A stretch of 64,000 bases of DNA. Source: Capsaspora owczarzaki ATCC 30864. Lineage: Eukaryota; Opisthokonta; Filasterea. A program made the position numbers and the translations under genes. The first letter of the stretch is position 1. Each line of letters begins with the position of its first letter. Shown piece after piece: positions 51,601 to 62,565 of the stretch. Where the stretch lies: positions 233,657-297,656 of the forward strand of contig NW_011887296.1 in the NCBI RefSeq assembly GCF_000151315.2. The letters are read 5' to 3'. Under the pieces are notes generated by a model. The model did no database searches. It was not told the origin of the DNA and was given only the letters and a program-made list of their open reading frames with translations.

Positions 51601-52436
51601 GTCTCGCGTACCCGTCCGATCCACTGAGCTTTCGGTTCATTTTTCTTTTTCTTTTCCTTCCTCTTTTCCTTTTTTTTTTTTTTTTTTGGTTCATCTTTCT
51701 CAGCCGCTTGGTTTAGGATTCTCATGTCCAAACCCATCCCAGCGCCGCGCAATCTGCGTGTGACTGGCGCCCCGTCGTCTGCAGTAAGCGCGCGCTTCCA
51801 CCATTTCCCACGACAACCCACCCCCTTTCCCCAATGCATGCTTTGACGAGTGACATGCAGGGAGGCAAAGCGGTGGGGGGGGGGGAGCAATGGCGATGGG
51901 GAGCGCGGTCAAAATGATGAGCTCCACCTGCTTCCCCTGCCCTCTCGCGCTCGTTCCCCTTCGCCTTCCCTTCGCTGTCGTTCGCATCTGCAACTCCCCC
52001 CTCCACCCTGTCCACCCCACCGGCTCCCCTCCCCCCTCCTTCCCTCATAGCGGTTGCTGCTCTGCTCGCTTTTTACCCTTCCGCATGCTTTTTTCTATTT
52101 GCTGCTTTTTTGCATTTAATTTATGATTTTTTTATTAATTTTTTCGCGGTTTTTAAAAATCGGCGTTTTCAATCCCAGCGAAAGCGAGCGAGAATGAGCG
52201 AAACAGCGAAACAGCGAGACACACACAGAGGAAAAAAGCGAGCCATGCATGCACTGGAAGAGCGAGAACTCGCAGACCTGGATGCAGACAGACATGCTTG
52301 CAAGGGCCAATGCAAAAAAAAAAAAAAAATATTGACCGCTTTTCTGGTTTCGCTCCCACTGCCGCTCGCTCGTGTTTCAGGTTGTCGGTGCTCGAAACAC
52401 TCAAACACAGATTGCAACCACGAACGACAAAGTGTG

Positions 52437-52437
<1 letters not shown>

Positions 52438-52478
<41 letters not shown>
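52438..52478. repeat. (TG)n microsatellite
   Basis: About 20 TG units. Confidence 0.95.
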
Positions 52479-52479
<1 letters not shown>

Positions 52480-52559
52480 AGGTCTTTGATGCCTTGTTCT
52501 CATCAAACGCTGATTCTGCATTGGACATATGCCATCACAAATGGCTCCAATTTGATTTG

Positions 52560-52567
52560 AAAAAAAA

Positions 52568-52599
<32 letters not shown>

Positions 52600-52626
52600 A
52601 AAAAAAAGAAAAAAAAAAAAGAAAAA
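52560..52626. repeat. A-rich tract with regular G interruptions
   Basis: An A17 run followed by repeated A7-A9 G units, about 67 bases in all, 160 bases before the next gene. Confidence 0.95.
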
Positions 52627-52789
52627 CGACCTCCTTTATTTGGCATTGCTGGCGTTCTTTTGGTTCCTTTGAGCTGAGCCATTGCCATTGTGTCTGAGCT
52701 GGCGTACAATTCGACGCTGACCGCTGAACAAAAAAATTTTGGCATGGAAAACGGAGTGGCGGAGGACTTGCACCTGTAACTGACCATCC

Positions 52790-55700
52790 ATGTCCCTTCC
52801 TCCACACTTGCAGCCGCAGGCCTTGCCAGACGCGCGCCCACGAGGCTCGTCGTTCCAACGCACCAAGCGAGCCCTCTCTGGCTTTTTCCGAACCACTGGC
52901 GTCGCGCCTGGCGGACCTGCCGCGGTTGTCGTGCCTACGGGTGCTGCTATTGAGGCTGAGCCCGGGACTTACAACAACGACGACGACACTCCTTCTGTTG
53001 ACCAGGATCAGCCGCAAGTCGATGTCGAGGCACCCGCTGCTGCCGAGGTGGTGGCTCCTCCTCCCAAGCCTCCGAAGCCGAGCAAGCGAGCACCGCGCGC
53101 AGACGCGTCGGACGCTGCTGCTCAGAGCGCGCTCAACACGCAGCTGACTGTCAACCCGCTCGCCAACACGTCCTCCCGCGCCTCCTCGAACGCAAATCTC
53201 CACGAAATCCCGTTGGATGTCTTTGATCCCAACATGAAGGCCGATCAGTTCCACCACAAGTCCCATCGCGCCTCCTCGACGGCCTACCCGACCAAGAGCT
53301 ACTATCTGGGCCCGAGCTGGCTGCCCGCGCCGCTGCGCTTTGAGCGCGAGGCGGCTCGTCGCAACCGATGGTGGCTCATTGGTGCGCTGCTGATTGGCGT
53401 GCTGCTGGTTGTCGCTCCGATCGCTGCGTACTACGGCATGAACACAACCTCGAACGACCAGGCCAGCGAGGTCGTGTCCAACGCCTATGCGAGCGCCTTC
53501 TCGATTGCTCCCGACGGCTCAACCACCGTCACCGCAGCTTCCTTCCTCGCGGCACCGTCCTTTGCTCCCGCGCTCTCTTCCCTGCTCGGCACTTCTGCAA
53601 TTGTCTTCCGCAACGTCTCAAACATTGATCCCGATACTGTCCTCAACACGTTTGTCCGTGACACGTGGATTACCGAAGTTGCCTCCCTGCTTCCCTTTGC
53701 AGTGGGCCCCTTGTCTCGATCGTTCTGCGGCAACGCAACCTTGTACGGCCTGGTGAACACCATGTGCTGCGTGAGTGTCACTGCAGATCCTTCCAACCTG
53801 CTCGGCCTGACGTCCAAGTCCATTATTTCGCCCAAGGATGTCCAAACATTCCTCTCGTGCGACTTCGACGCGTCATGGAACCCTTCAGCACACCTCCCAG
53901 GTCTGTCTGCAGCCCTCAATTCCCGCCCAAACTCTTGGTTTAACTCGCTACAAATCACCTCTGCCGGAAAGTTTGTCATTTCGACGACCTCTGCCTCACT
54001 TGACGGACTCACCATTCAACCTGGTGTCAACATTTTCGCACACGGTTCTATCCTGTCCCCGCCCGCGAGCGTGACGGCGGCCCTTACTCCGCTCCTGAAA
54101 AACCCCATCGGCTCTGTGGACTTTGTGTTGCATGCTGCCTTCCCGTACAACGCGGCAACAGACACCTTCACCGTCACGGATGCCTCTTTCGACCTTGCCT
54201 TCGAAACCACCGACTTGCAGTTCGGCTCGAACTTTGCCTCCGGCTCATTCTCGCTCATTGCCAACGGCATCAGCACCAATCCGACGTACCAGGTCGCTGG
54301 ATCGGTGGCTCTCAAGATTGCCACGGAATCCGGCACTCCGTCCACAGTCAACCTCGCTTTCAGCGCTGATTACGCTGCGAACGAGCCTGTGACCTTCACC
54401 GGATCGCTCACTGGCGCCTTCCCCGTGTTTTCGAACGCTGCGTGGGCTCGTATCGACTCTGCCATCGTATCGGGCGAGTTTACTGCTGCGCCTGCCTTTG
54501 CGCTGTCGTACCTTGACTTTGCTGGCCGTGCCACTCTGTCTGTGGGCGAATTCTCTGGCAGCGCTCGTATCTACGCCCGTGTTGAGAAGAATGGCGGCTC
54601 TTACGCGCTCGGCGTGTATGCGCCGAGTATTCAGCTGACCAACTTGGGCAACGTGATTGCTTCCCGTGCGCCGGGTGCTGTTGCGGATGTGGTTCGCGTG
54701 CTGACCAACGGCCGAGTGATTGATTTGTCGCTGGCTAGTGCCGACATGACGATTGCTGGGTCTGCCGTCAAGCGCGGCCTTGGTGTGACTGTGAATGGCG
54801 TCCCGCTTCGGGATGCCGTGCGCTCAGAGTTGACGTCTGCCATTTCGTCTGCGTCCTCCCGCTTGGCCACCACCACTGTTGGGGTCTCTGCGTTCTTGCC
54901 CTTCTTTGCTCCTGGCTCCTCCTATGTCGTCCAAGTTGTTGTACCGTCGTACGATGTGGATTCTCGTCTTCGCTTCAGCAACATGTTCTTTGCCCTGACC
55001 GTTTCGTCCTCCTTCTCGACGGCCACTTTGAACTTTGGCGGCATTGCCAACGTGTTTTTGCCCGGATCCCAAACTGTCGTTTTCAACGTGGCCGGCTCGT
55101 ACACGTCGGCCACGCAAGTGTTCACTGCCACCGGTGGACTGGCCACGCCTTGGATGCGCCCGTTCGGCCTGACCGTGCTGACTGTTCAATCGGCCACGGC
55201 CACTGTCACCCTCGCACCCAGCGTTGCCAACATTGCATTCAGCACCTCCCTGCGCCTCGAGTACGCCGACGCCCGTCCGTCTGTGACGCTCAGCGGCAGT
55301 TACGAGAATGGCAAATTCTACATCTTCACGGACGGCGGCGTCGCCATCTCGCCAGTCATTCCGTCGGACGTCAAGCAGTTCATTGATGCCGACGGCACCG
55401 TCTTTGTGTACTTGTCGACGGCAGACCAGTCCCTCGGTGGCCGTCCCGTGTCTCGAGGTCTCACCATGGCTGCCGACAATGTCTCGCTCAAGTTTGGCTC
55501 GTCGCCCATTGCGCAGTCGGTGCAAAACATTCTCGGCGTTGCCATCCCCAACCCGATTCCCAGTCTGCAGATTACCCTTCCCGTGTTTGGATCCATGGCC
55601 ACAGGGTCCCCGCGCCGCGATCTCAACAGCGCTCTCTTGGATGCCTTTGGCAACCGCATCGACCACATCTGGAATGCCAAGATGCGTCTGCCCGACCTGT

Positions 55701-57898
55701 CCTTGTGGGACGGCAAGCTGGCCCTGCGCAACAACACGCTTGGCGCTTCGTTCAACGCGGCCAACGTGGCGAGCACTCGCTTTTCGCTCGGCTCCTCCCT
55801 CGTCTTTTCCAGCGGCGGCTCCCAGTTCGTCCTGGTCGGCAGTGCCGACCTCTCGCGCGATTCTACCTCGTTTACCATTGCCGGCAACCTGCCAGAGTGG
55901 AACAACCCTCTTGGTCTCTCGTGGCTGCGCGTGGCGAGCACCTCGATTTCGGCAACCTTCTCATCCTCTGCGCCTTCCAGCAACCGCTTTGATGTGGCCA
56001 CCCGTTTGCTGTTCGGGTCGTCCGTCAACGTTGCCGTCCGTGGCCAAATCGCCAGCGGCGGCATGTACCTTGCCGTCTACGACATTAACGCCGGCGCCGT
56101 CGCGGCACTCGTCAACCACGCGTTCAAAAACCTGGCCCCGATCCCCAACGCGGACGCACTGCAAGCTCAGCTGAGCGGCCTGAACCTGGGCGTCTCCATT
56201 TCGACCAACCCCACTCCGCAGCAGCTGGTCTCTGGCGGTGCAACGTATGAAATTGAGCGCGGCATCTCGCTCTTGGTCAGCTTGCAGCGCAGCAACCGCA
56301 ACTGCACCGTGGCCGAGCAGAGCACGCGTTCCGACTGCGAGGACCCTTCGCTCACCCTTCTTCGCAACGTTCTTCCGCCTCAGTTCCGTCAACTTGGCTT
56401 CCGGTTTGGCGTCGTCTTGCCCGCCACTGTTTCCGGAGGCACCTTCAAGATTTTCATCCAGAGCGAGCGAGCCATGGCTCTCAACTCGCGCCTCACCTTG
56501 TCCTGGGTCAAGCTTGCGGCCGAGTTCTCGGTGCTGTCCACTCGCCGTTCGGCAGACTCTCTTGTGAATGAGCTGGCCCTCGCAGCCCAGACCGTCGGCC
56601 ACGACCTCGATGCGCCCCTGAGCCCCGAGTTGCTGCACGAGTACCACCAGCGCCTGCGCCGTGCGGGCGTGACTGGGTCGCTCGAAATTTCGACCAACTT
56701 CCGCTTCCAAGCCGACCAGACCACTTTGCTGAGCTTCCAAGTGTCTGGCAAGGTCATTGCCGACAGCACTGGCGTCAACGTTCGCGCGGTCGGATACATG
56801 TACGGAACTGGCTGGCGGAACGCCTTTGGCATCACGGGCCTCACCCTGAACGCCGCCAGCGTCGGCATTGGCTTTGGCTCGCTCTGCCCGCCTTGCCTGA
56901 CCTACCTGCAGCTTGGAGCGTCTCTGTCCATTGGTCGCCGACAGGTTTCCTTCCTTGGTGCCTTCGACCTGGCGGCCTATGGCGGCTTTGTCAAGGCGTC
57001 GTACTCTGGCCAGCCCCTGACGTTGATTGATCTCTTGCAGTTTATCAACACGCTCAAGCCCAACACAATCAACATGAACGCCGTGCCCGCCTGGGTGAGC
57101 GATCTGCTGTCGCTCAACTCGCTGACCGTCCAAATTGCGTCGTCGAACATGGTCATTCCGGACATTACGCAAATCACCGTTGACAATGGCCTCGTGCCTT
57201 CGTCCCTGCCCATGATCTATGTGCCCGCAGGCTTCCAGTTGAATGCATCCATGACAGTGCTGGCCGTCGATGTCGACATTCAAACTTCGCTGCAGTTGTC
57301 GCCGCTCGACTTCCGCATGTCCCTGTTCTTCTCGCTTGCCAAGATCAACGCACGCGTCGACGCTTTTGTCGGCCTCTTGAGGAATCTGGACGACATCCCG
57401 ATCATTGGCGACATTTTGGACATTCCGATTGTCAAGGACATCATGTCCTTCCGCATCAACTCTGTCGGCATTGCTGACTTTAGCACGCTTGGCATTGTCA
57501 CTGGCAGCCAGCTTCCTTCCGCCAGCTTGTCGTACTCGTTCAAGGGCGAAACCAAGACGCTGACACTCTCCGTCCCGCGCCTCAACCTGGACATTATGGA
57601 CTTGATCATGGATAACGTGCCCCTCTTCCCCAACTGCCTGGTGAACAGCATGTGCTCGAATGGTCAGAAGTGCTACCATAACGACAACGGCCTGTGGCGC
57701 TGTGGCGATGTCGCTTCGGACGGCAAGTGCTTGAACGGCATGTTTACCTTCTACGACACTGGCTGCTGGCCCAACGCCTTCCTCGACCAGTTCTTGGATT
57801 GGTCTCAGGATGTTGGCAATGCCATTACCAACGGTCTCAACGACGCCGAAGATGGTGTCAGGGACGCCATTGACAAGATTGGCGGGATTTTTGGATGA
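52790..57898 (+). CDS. Giant single-pass type II membrane protein, 1702 aa
   Basis: Single exon. The first 190 residues are Pro/Ala/Ser-rich and look cytoplasmic; a membrane helix at about 194-215 (WWLIGALLIGVLLVVAPIAAY) follows a basic stretch (EREAARRNR), giving a large extracellular region. That region is Ser/Ala/Thr-rich with many short hydrophobic alternations typical of beta structure. Paralogous modules recur, for example VIASRAPGAVADVVRVLTNG with AGSAVKRGLGVTVNGVPL, and VIPSDVKQFIDADGTVFVYL with LGGRPVSRGLTMAADNVSLK. The last about 90 residues hold a Cys-rich knob (LVNSMCSNGQKCYHNDNG, WRCGDV, GKCLNGMF, TGCWPN). No family recognised; an adhesion or coat function is a guess. Codon use is markedly GC-rich at third positions, suggesting high expression. 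Confidence 0.85.
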   Translation: MSLPPHLQPQALPDARPRGSSFQRTKRALSGFFRTTGVAPGGPAAVVVPTGAAIEAEPGTYNNDDDTPSVDQDQPQVDVEAPAAAEVVAPPPKPPKPSKRAPRADASDAAAQSALNTQLTVNPLANTSSRASSNANLHEIPLDVFDPNMKADQFHHKSHRASSTAYPTKSYYLGPSWLPAPLRFEREAARRNRWWLIGALLIGVLLVVAPIAAYYGMNTTSNDQASEVVSNAYASAFSIAPDGSTTVTAASFLAAPSFAPALSSLLGTSAIVFRNVSNIDPDTVLNTFVRDTWITEVASLLPFAVGPLSRSFCGNATLYGLVNTMCCVSVTADPSNLLGLTSKSIISPKDVQTFLSCDFDASWNPSAHLPGLSAALNSRPNSWFNSLQITSAGKFVISTTSASLDGLTIQPGVNIFAHGSILSPPASVTAALTPLLKNPIGSVDFVLHAAFPYNAATDTFTVTDASFDLAFETTDLQFGSNFASGSFSLIANGISTNPTYQVAGSVALKIATESGTPSTVNLAFSADYAANEPVTFTGSLTGAFPVFSNAAWARIDSAIVSGEFTAAPAFALSYLDFAGRATLSVGEFSGSARIYARVEKNGGSYALGVYAPSIQLTNLGNVIASRAPGAVADVVRVLTNGRVIDLSLASADMTIAGSAVKRGLGVTVNGVPLRDAVRSELTSAISSASSRLATTTVGVSAFLPFFAPGSSYVVQVVVPSYDVDSRLRFSNMFFALTVSSSFSTATLNFGGIANVFLPGSQTVVFNVAGSYTSATQVFTATGGLATPWMRPFGLTVLTVQSATATVTLAPSVANIAFSTSLRLEYADARPSVTLSGSYENGKFYIFTDGGVAISPVIPSDVKQFIDADGTVFVYLSTADQSLGGRPVSRGLTMAADNVSLKFGSSPIAQSVQNILGVAIPNPIPSLQITLPVFGSMATGSPRRDLNSALLDAFGNRIDHIWNAKMRLPDLSLWDGKLALRNNTLGASFNAANVASTRFSLGSSLVFSSGGSQFVLVGSADLSRDSTSFTIAGNLPEWNNPLGLSWLRVASTSISATFSSSAPSSNRFDVATRLLFGSSVNVAVRGQIASGGMYLAVYDINAGAVAALVNHAFKNLAPIPNADALQAQLSGLNLGVSISTNPTPQQLVSGGATYEIERGISLLVSLQRSNRNCTVAEQSTRSDCEDPSLTLLRNVLPPQFRQLGFRFGVVLPATVSGGTFKIFIQSERAMALNSRLTLSWVKLAAEFSVLSTRRSADSLVNELALAAQTVGHDLDAPLSPELLHEYHQRLRRAGVTGSLEISTNFRFQADQTTLLSFQVSGKVIADSTGVNVRAVGYMYGTGWRNAFGITGLTLNAASVGIGFGSLCPPCLTYLQLGASLSIGRRQVSFLGAFDLAAYGGFVKASYSGQPLTLIDLLQFINTLKPNTINMNAVPAWVSDLLSLNSLTVQIASSNMVIPDITQITVDNGLVPSSLPMIYVPAGFQLNASMTVLAVDVDIQTSLQLSPLDFRMSLFFSLAKINARVDAFVGLLRNLDDIPIIGDILDIPIVKDIMSFRINSVGIADFSTLGIVTGSQLPSASLSYSFKGETKTLTLSVPRLNLDIMDLIMDNVPLFPNCLVNSMCSNGQKCYHNDNGLWRCGDVASDGKCLNGMFTFYDTGCWPNAFLDQFLDWSQDVGNAITNGLNDAEDGVRDAIDKIGGIFG

Positions 57899-58560
57899 GC
57901 CAAGTAGTCAGTCCTGTTTGTTATGAATCTCGGTCCTGCTTCTTGATCACTCTTGTGTGGGGTTTTTTGTTCTTTGCATTCGCTTACGAGACCTATCAAG
58001 GGAACGTACGCCATTTTCTTTTTCATTGCTACGCCGTGTGTGTATTTGTTTGTTGTGAGTTTGTTGTGAGTTTATGTGTGGCGTGGGCTGCCATTGTGTT
58101 GTTTGTCATTTTTGTGTCGTGTTTTGTTTGCTCCTTCATTGTTACTTCTCTTGAGAACCAGCGGCAACACTCCCTGTCCATGTTTCAGCTGTGCTGACAC
58201 GGACTCTTTTGCTCTGGCTTGTGTTTTTGCTTTTGTTGTGTGCGCGTTCCTGTGCGAACGACTCTGTACATTTTTTGCCAAAAGCATTGCTGTTGTCTGT
58301 GTCATTTCCCACCTCCAGGTGTACAATGGATGTGTATGCAAATCGTGTTTAAGAGAACCAGGATGGTGTTGATTTTGACTCGAAATTGGAATCCTTTCTC
58401 GGATTAATCAAAACACGACTTTCAAGTAATTCGGGTGAATCAAAAACTCAAATAGGATGATGCAGCAACACACCATCCTTGAAGCCAAGTTGCCTCAGCT
58501 GATCATTCCTCATTCACTCAGATTGGCTGAGCTTCCCAACAAAACCCAGCCTTTCTTCCA
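57899..58560. other. Intergenic: no gene seen
   Basis: About 660 bases, TG-rich in its first half (58020-58280). No supported frame. Confidence 0.5.
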
Positions 58561-59040
58561 ATGCAGGCAGAGTCAGCAAGTAAGACTCGTATGATTGATT
58601 GCTTGGATGGACTTTCATCAGTCGTCGCATCGCCAGTACTCAACCGCGCCAGCGAGTGTAGATGAGGCGTTGATTGAGCGGTTGATTGAGCGAGCAATTG
58701 GTGAACGTGCACTCACTCACTCACTCACTATCTCCGCCTCTCTCTGGCACCAACAAAATCAGTGTCGGTGAGTGACTGGACAGTCAACCAGGTGGTCGAG
58801 TGGGTCCAAGCGCTGGATCTGGACGTGGACGTGTCCGAGCTGTTTCTCAAGCACGGCATGAACGGATTCGCTCTGCTTCGCCTCAGCGCAGCGCACCTGA
58901 CTGAAATGGGCATCCGCGTCGGTGGCAAGAAGAAGAGCCGCTTGCTCACGGAAGTTTACCGCCTGCGCATTGCCGAAGAGTTGCGGCAGGTGCGGTCGCT
59001 GCAAAAGGACCAGCCGCCAACCGCCATCCGATCGCAGTAG
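58561..59040 (+). CDS. SAM-domain mini-protein, 98 aa
   Basis: Exon 1 is only 19 nt (58561-58579, MQAESA plus one base), exon 2 is 58763-59040; the junction A/TG makes a Met codon (MQAESAMSVSDW). Exon 2 alone has no ATG at the start of its frame, which supports the short first exon. Nearly the whole protein is one SAM domain: WTVNQVVEWVQALDLDVDVS, FLKHGMNGFALLRLSAAHLT, MGIRVGGKKKSRLLTEVYRL. SAM domains mediate homo- or hetero-oligomerisation, so an adaptor or polymerisation role is inferred. AATAAA lies at about 59196. A TCAC-rich tract (58711-58730) is inside the intron. Confidence 0.8.
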
Positions 59041-59836
59041 AATCATTACTACTGTATCAGGGCCATGCATGGCCTTGGCAACAAGACCTAGTGAGGTGGT
59101 TTTCCACGTCTGTGTGTACATTTGATTTGTTGTTTGTGAGCTTTCCTGTCGTGCTGGCAACGACTATCCGTATCGTAGTCGAGCAAGCACATGAATAAAA
59201 CTTTGGTTCTCGTTCATCCGTTCGCAAGTTTCCCCCACTCACTGCCAACTGCCAACCGTGATTGCAAGGAAGCGATTGTAAAAATTCAAATATAATTGTA
59301 AAATCGTGGAACATGCCTGACAGAGCAACAGAGCAAGTACACGGGAAAGATGGGGGAATGGCACATTGCGAGTGTGAAGCCTTGTTCCGTGTCATTGGAC
59401 GAGAGCGTTCCAGCAGATGGACAGTAAAAGGTTGCTGCATGTTGCTGTTGCGATGGCGAGTGTCTCATCCTTGTAATCCGAACCAGCGGACGAAAGAAAC
59501 GAGGCAAACGCCCTCACAAAGACAACACACAACTCTGCCCAAACATGCCAGACAACCCCCCGCAAGACACAGAACAGGAACAAAAAAACACAATAAAACC
59601 AAAACCCCCCTCCTTCCAAACCAGCGCAAACAAGTGATCAAAGTTTGCGACAAGCGCGCACAAGACCAAATAGCTTGTCCGGCAAGATTCGAAGAAGAGC
59701 GGGGGAGAGAGAGGGAAAATAAACACAAGGAGAAAGCAACAACGCACACAGAAGAAAACATCAACAACAAACGGCACACTGGTTTTTTTTTTGTGACTTC
59801 TTGAAATAAACAAGCTAAGAGAACTCAAAAGCTCGT
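59041..59836. other. Convergent 3' region: no gene seen
   Basis: About 795 bases between the stops of the SAM gene (plus) and the DD3-3 gene (minus). The SAM gene's AATAAA is near 59196; AATAAA-like TTTATT for the minus gene lies near 59803 (GAAATAAACA region). Long open frames here lack support. Confidence 0.5.
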
Positions 59837-62565
59837 TTACACCTTAGAGTCCATCGAGCGCTTGAGGTACATGGCCTTCTTCTTGGCAGCCTCCCACTTG
59901 GCGGGGTTCTTCTTGAAGTAGATCACAGTAGTTGCGACAATAACGAGGACAGCGACGCAAGCAACGGTGGCACCAACAATGGCGCCAACGTTGGGCTTGT
60001 TCACAACGACGTAGGCGCCGCCTTGGGTACCTTGAACGGCAGCAATGTCGCCAGACATGTCGGCGTCGACCTGGGTCCAGATGGCAGCGTTGCGGGTGGG
60101 GGCACGGTAGACGGCGAACGTCTCGGTGGCAGACGACTCGTACGCCATTTGCAGGGTGAAGGTCTTGCCAGGGGCGGTGGCGAGCTCCGGCGGGTAGACC
60201 TCAACAAAGTGCGAGGCAACCGAATCGAATGGCAAGGCGTCAAGAGAGCCCACGGGGATGGTGTTGACAGTGACGGGCCACAGTTGGTTGAACGTGCCAA
60301 CATCAGCCCAGAGACGGTTCTTGTCGTCGGCAACAGCCCAGCCGCCGTTCCAGCCGAGAGCAGTCGTGACAACCTTGTTGTCGCTCACAATGACAGTGCC
60401 CTTCTGGCCACGGTTGGAGAAGTTGTTGTTGCGGGTGCAGAGGTAGTGGTAGACACCAAGGGAGGAGACAGCCTTGGGGCCGAGGTCAAAGTAGGTACCA
60501 GCGTCGTCGAGCTCGGACATTTCACCACCAAGCTGGAGGTTGTCGAGAATGGCAAGGTGTTGGCGGTCGAGCTGGCTGAAGCCGAGGAAGGGAGTCGAGC
60601 CATCAATGCGGTTGGGGTACGAGCTGCCGAGCTGGCCATAAACCTTCAGGCCAGAGGTGGGCTGACCCTCGGCATAGACGGGCGCGCGGATGCCAACAAC
60701 GTTGTGACGATCGGTACCCGCCTTGCCTTGGCCGGCGTTGTTGTCGGGGTTGGTGTTGGAGCCAGTCCACTGGAAGTGCACATACTCGCCGTTCTTGACC
60801 AGCAGGCGGTTCGGGACAAAGTCGTACTCGGTGCCGGGGTAGGTCTGGACAATGTTTCCGCGCTTGCCGCGAACGTTGACGTTGTAGATGGTCGTGTCCT
60901 TGAGCTCGTCGGGGCGCTCGCGGATTTGGAACGTGTGGGTGCGGTCCTGGAAGGTGCGGCCAAACTGGTTGGTGTTGATGGCGAGCTGCAGACGAACACG
61001 CGTGTCGCCAATCTGGGAGTTCAGGAGGCTGCCGAAAATGTCCACACGGGGGTTGTTCTTGAACACGTAGCCGCGCGAGTTCTTGACAACGGCGGCGTTG
61101 TCATTGTTGTTGCCATCGCGGTTGCCAGTGGCAGCGTCGAATTGGACCTGGACCTCAGCCTTGGAAATGCCAAACTTGGACCAGACGTCGACCTGCGCGG
61201 GGATGTTGTTGGGCTGGGTGTTGTAGGTGGAATCGCCAGAATCGGCGGCGACGCTGCCGTCGTGGGTCCAGTCGTCATAGTCGGTGGTGGAAATGTTGTA
61301 GCGGAGGCGGAGGACGCACTTGTCGTGGACAAGGTCAGCGGGGATGGTCCAGTTGAAGCCAGCGTTCTCGCCAAAGAGCAGGCCGTTACCGAGGTGGTTG
61401 TCGCGGGTCCAGTCGGTCTCGCGGCAAATGGGGGCGGCAATGCCCCACGCGGGGGACTCGACCCAGGTGCCGTTCTGACCGGCAAAGTAGATGGCCTCGC
61501 ACTGCGCCTTGGTGATCGGGATGAAGCCCTCCTGGTTGCGGGAAGCACGGTCGTTGATGAAGGCCTGGGGAGCAGCGCAGTACCAGCGCGACTTGACGTT
61601 CTGGGACTGGGCAGTGTAGTAGGGGCACATGGTGGCGTCGTTGGTCAGGACGGCAATGTCACGCCAGACGGTCGGGTACCAGTAAGGGTAGTAGTCGCGC
61701 TCCTCGGGGCACTCGTAGCCGCGGCGGGTGCCGGCGTTGTTCTGGCGAGTGAAGCGGGCAGAGTCGCCGTTCAGGTTCTGGTTGGCAGTGAACAGACCCT
61801 TGTTGCGCTGGCGGTACTTGCAGTAGTTGTACCAGTTCAGCGACTCGTGGCGGCCGTACTCGACGTCAGTGTCGCAGTTGTTGTTCTCGCACTGGTTCGG
61901 GGTCGTGGGGATGGTGTTGGTGGTCGTGCCATCGCGGATGCGGTCGTCGCAAGTGTACTGGATGACCATGTTGCACTTGGCGTTCGGGTTGTTGCACGAG
62001 TGTTGGTTGGTCCTGCAATATTCCAATTGGGATTTTTTGGGATGGGTGAGGAAGCGGGGGGGGGGAGCAGGGGTTTGGTCAAACGGAGCGCGCGGGGGGT
62101 GAGTGTCGAACGAACAGCAAAGAAAAAAAAAAAAGAAAAAGGCGGAAAGCAGGTTTTGGTTGTTTTGTTTTTTTTTTTCGAAATAAAAAAAAAACACATA
62201 AAAAAACCACAATTGAAAAAAATAAAAAATAAAAAAAAAGCGCGAAAAAACAAAGTGGCTGCTCTGCCTTGCTCTGCGCTGCTCTCCCACAAAAAAAACC
62301 AACAACAAAAGCACAAATACGAAGGAGAAGAGGGGGAGGGGACTCACCAGGTGATGGGGAGCTGGGAGCCGACATAGTAGTAGAGCGAGCCGACGTTCGA
62401 GCCACCACGGTCGTTGTTTTGCGAGTCGAAAAGACGGTTTCCATTGTTGCGGTCGCGGTTGGCCTCGTCGAGACGGTTGTTGCCACCGCGGGCATTGTGC
62501 AAGTAAATGTCGGCATTGGCGAAGGTCGCGCACAGGCCGACGAGGAGGAGAACAGCAACCTTCAT
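59837..62565 (-). CDS. DD3-3 family secreted/membrane protein
   Basis: Two exons (62565-62348 and 62012-59837) join through a split Trp codon to 797 residues. Signal peptide MKVAVLLLVGLCATFANA, then IYLHNARGGNNRLDEANRDR and NGNRLFDSQNN, the hallmark start of Dictyostelium DD3-3 proteins. Further matches are YGRHESLNWYNYCKYRQRNK, RGYECPEERDYYPYWYPTVW and WTRDNHLGNGLLFGENAGFN. Unlike a purely secreted protein it ends with a membrane helix (VGAIVGATVACVAVLVIVAT) and a basic tail (KWEAAKKKAMYLKRSMDSKV). Function of the family is not established. The start at 62565 was preferred to 62586 because it opens the signal peptide. The 335-bp intron is A/T-homopolymer rich. Head-to-head with a paralogue at 63545. 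Confidence 0.9.

Larger units (their letters stand above)
51601..52789. other. Intergenic: no gene seen, several simple repeats
   Basis: About 1.2 kb between the relic and the next gene. Pyrimidine-rich 51638-51690, C-rich 51980-52050, (TG)n and A-rich tracts listed separately. No supported frame. Confidence 0.6.

Noticed and set aside
55961-57679. 572-codon open frame on the minus strand
   Set aside because: Antisense shadow of the 1702-residue membrane protein; no domain, charged low-complexity translation.
60023-62377. 784-codon open frame on the plus strand
   Set aside because: It is antisense to the DD3-3 gene. Its Val/Gly/Ala-rich, domain-free translation comes from the strong codon bias of the real gene.
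62344-62533. Alternative DD3-3 start in a frame reading MRDLRQCRHLL
   Set aside because: That frame reads through the intron and skips the signal peptide; splicing 62348 to 62012 gives the correct family N-terminus.
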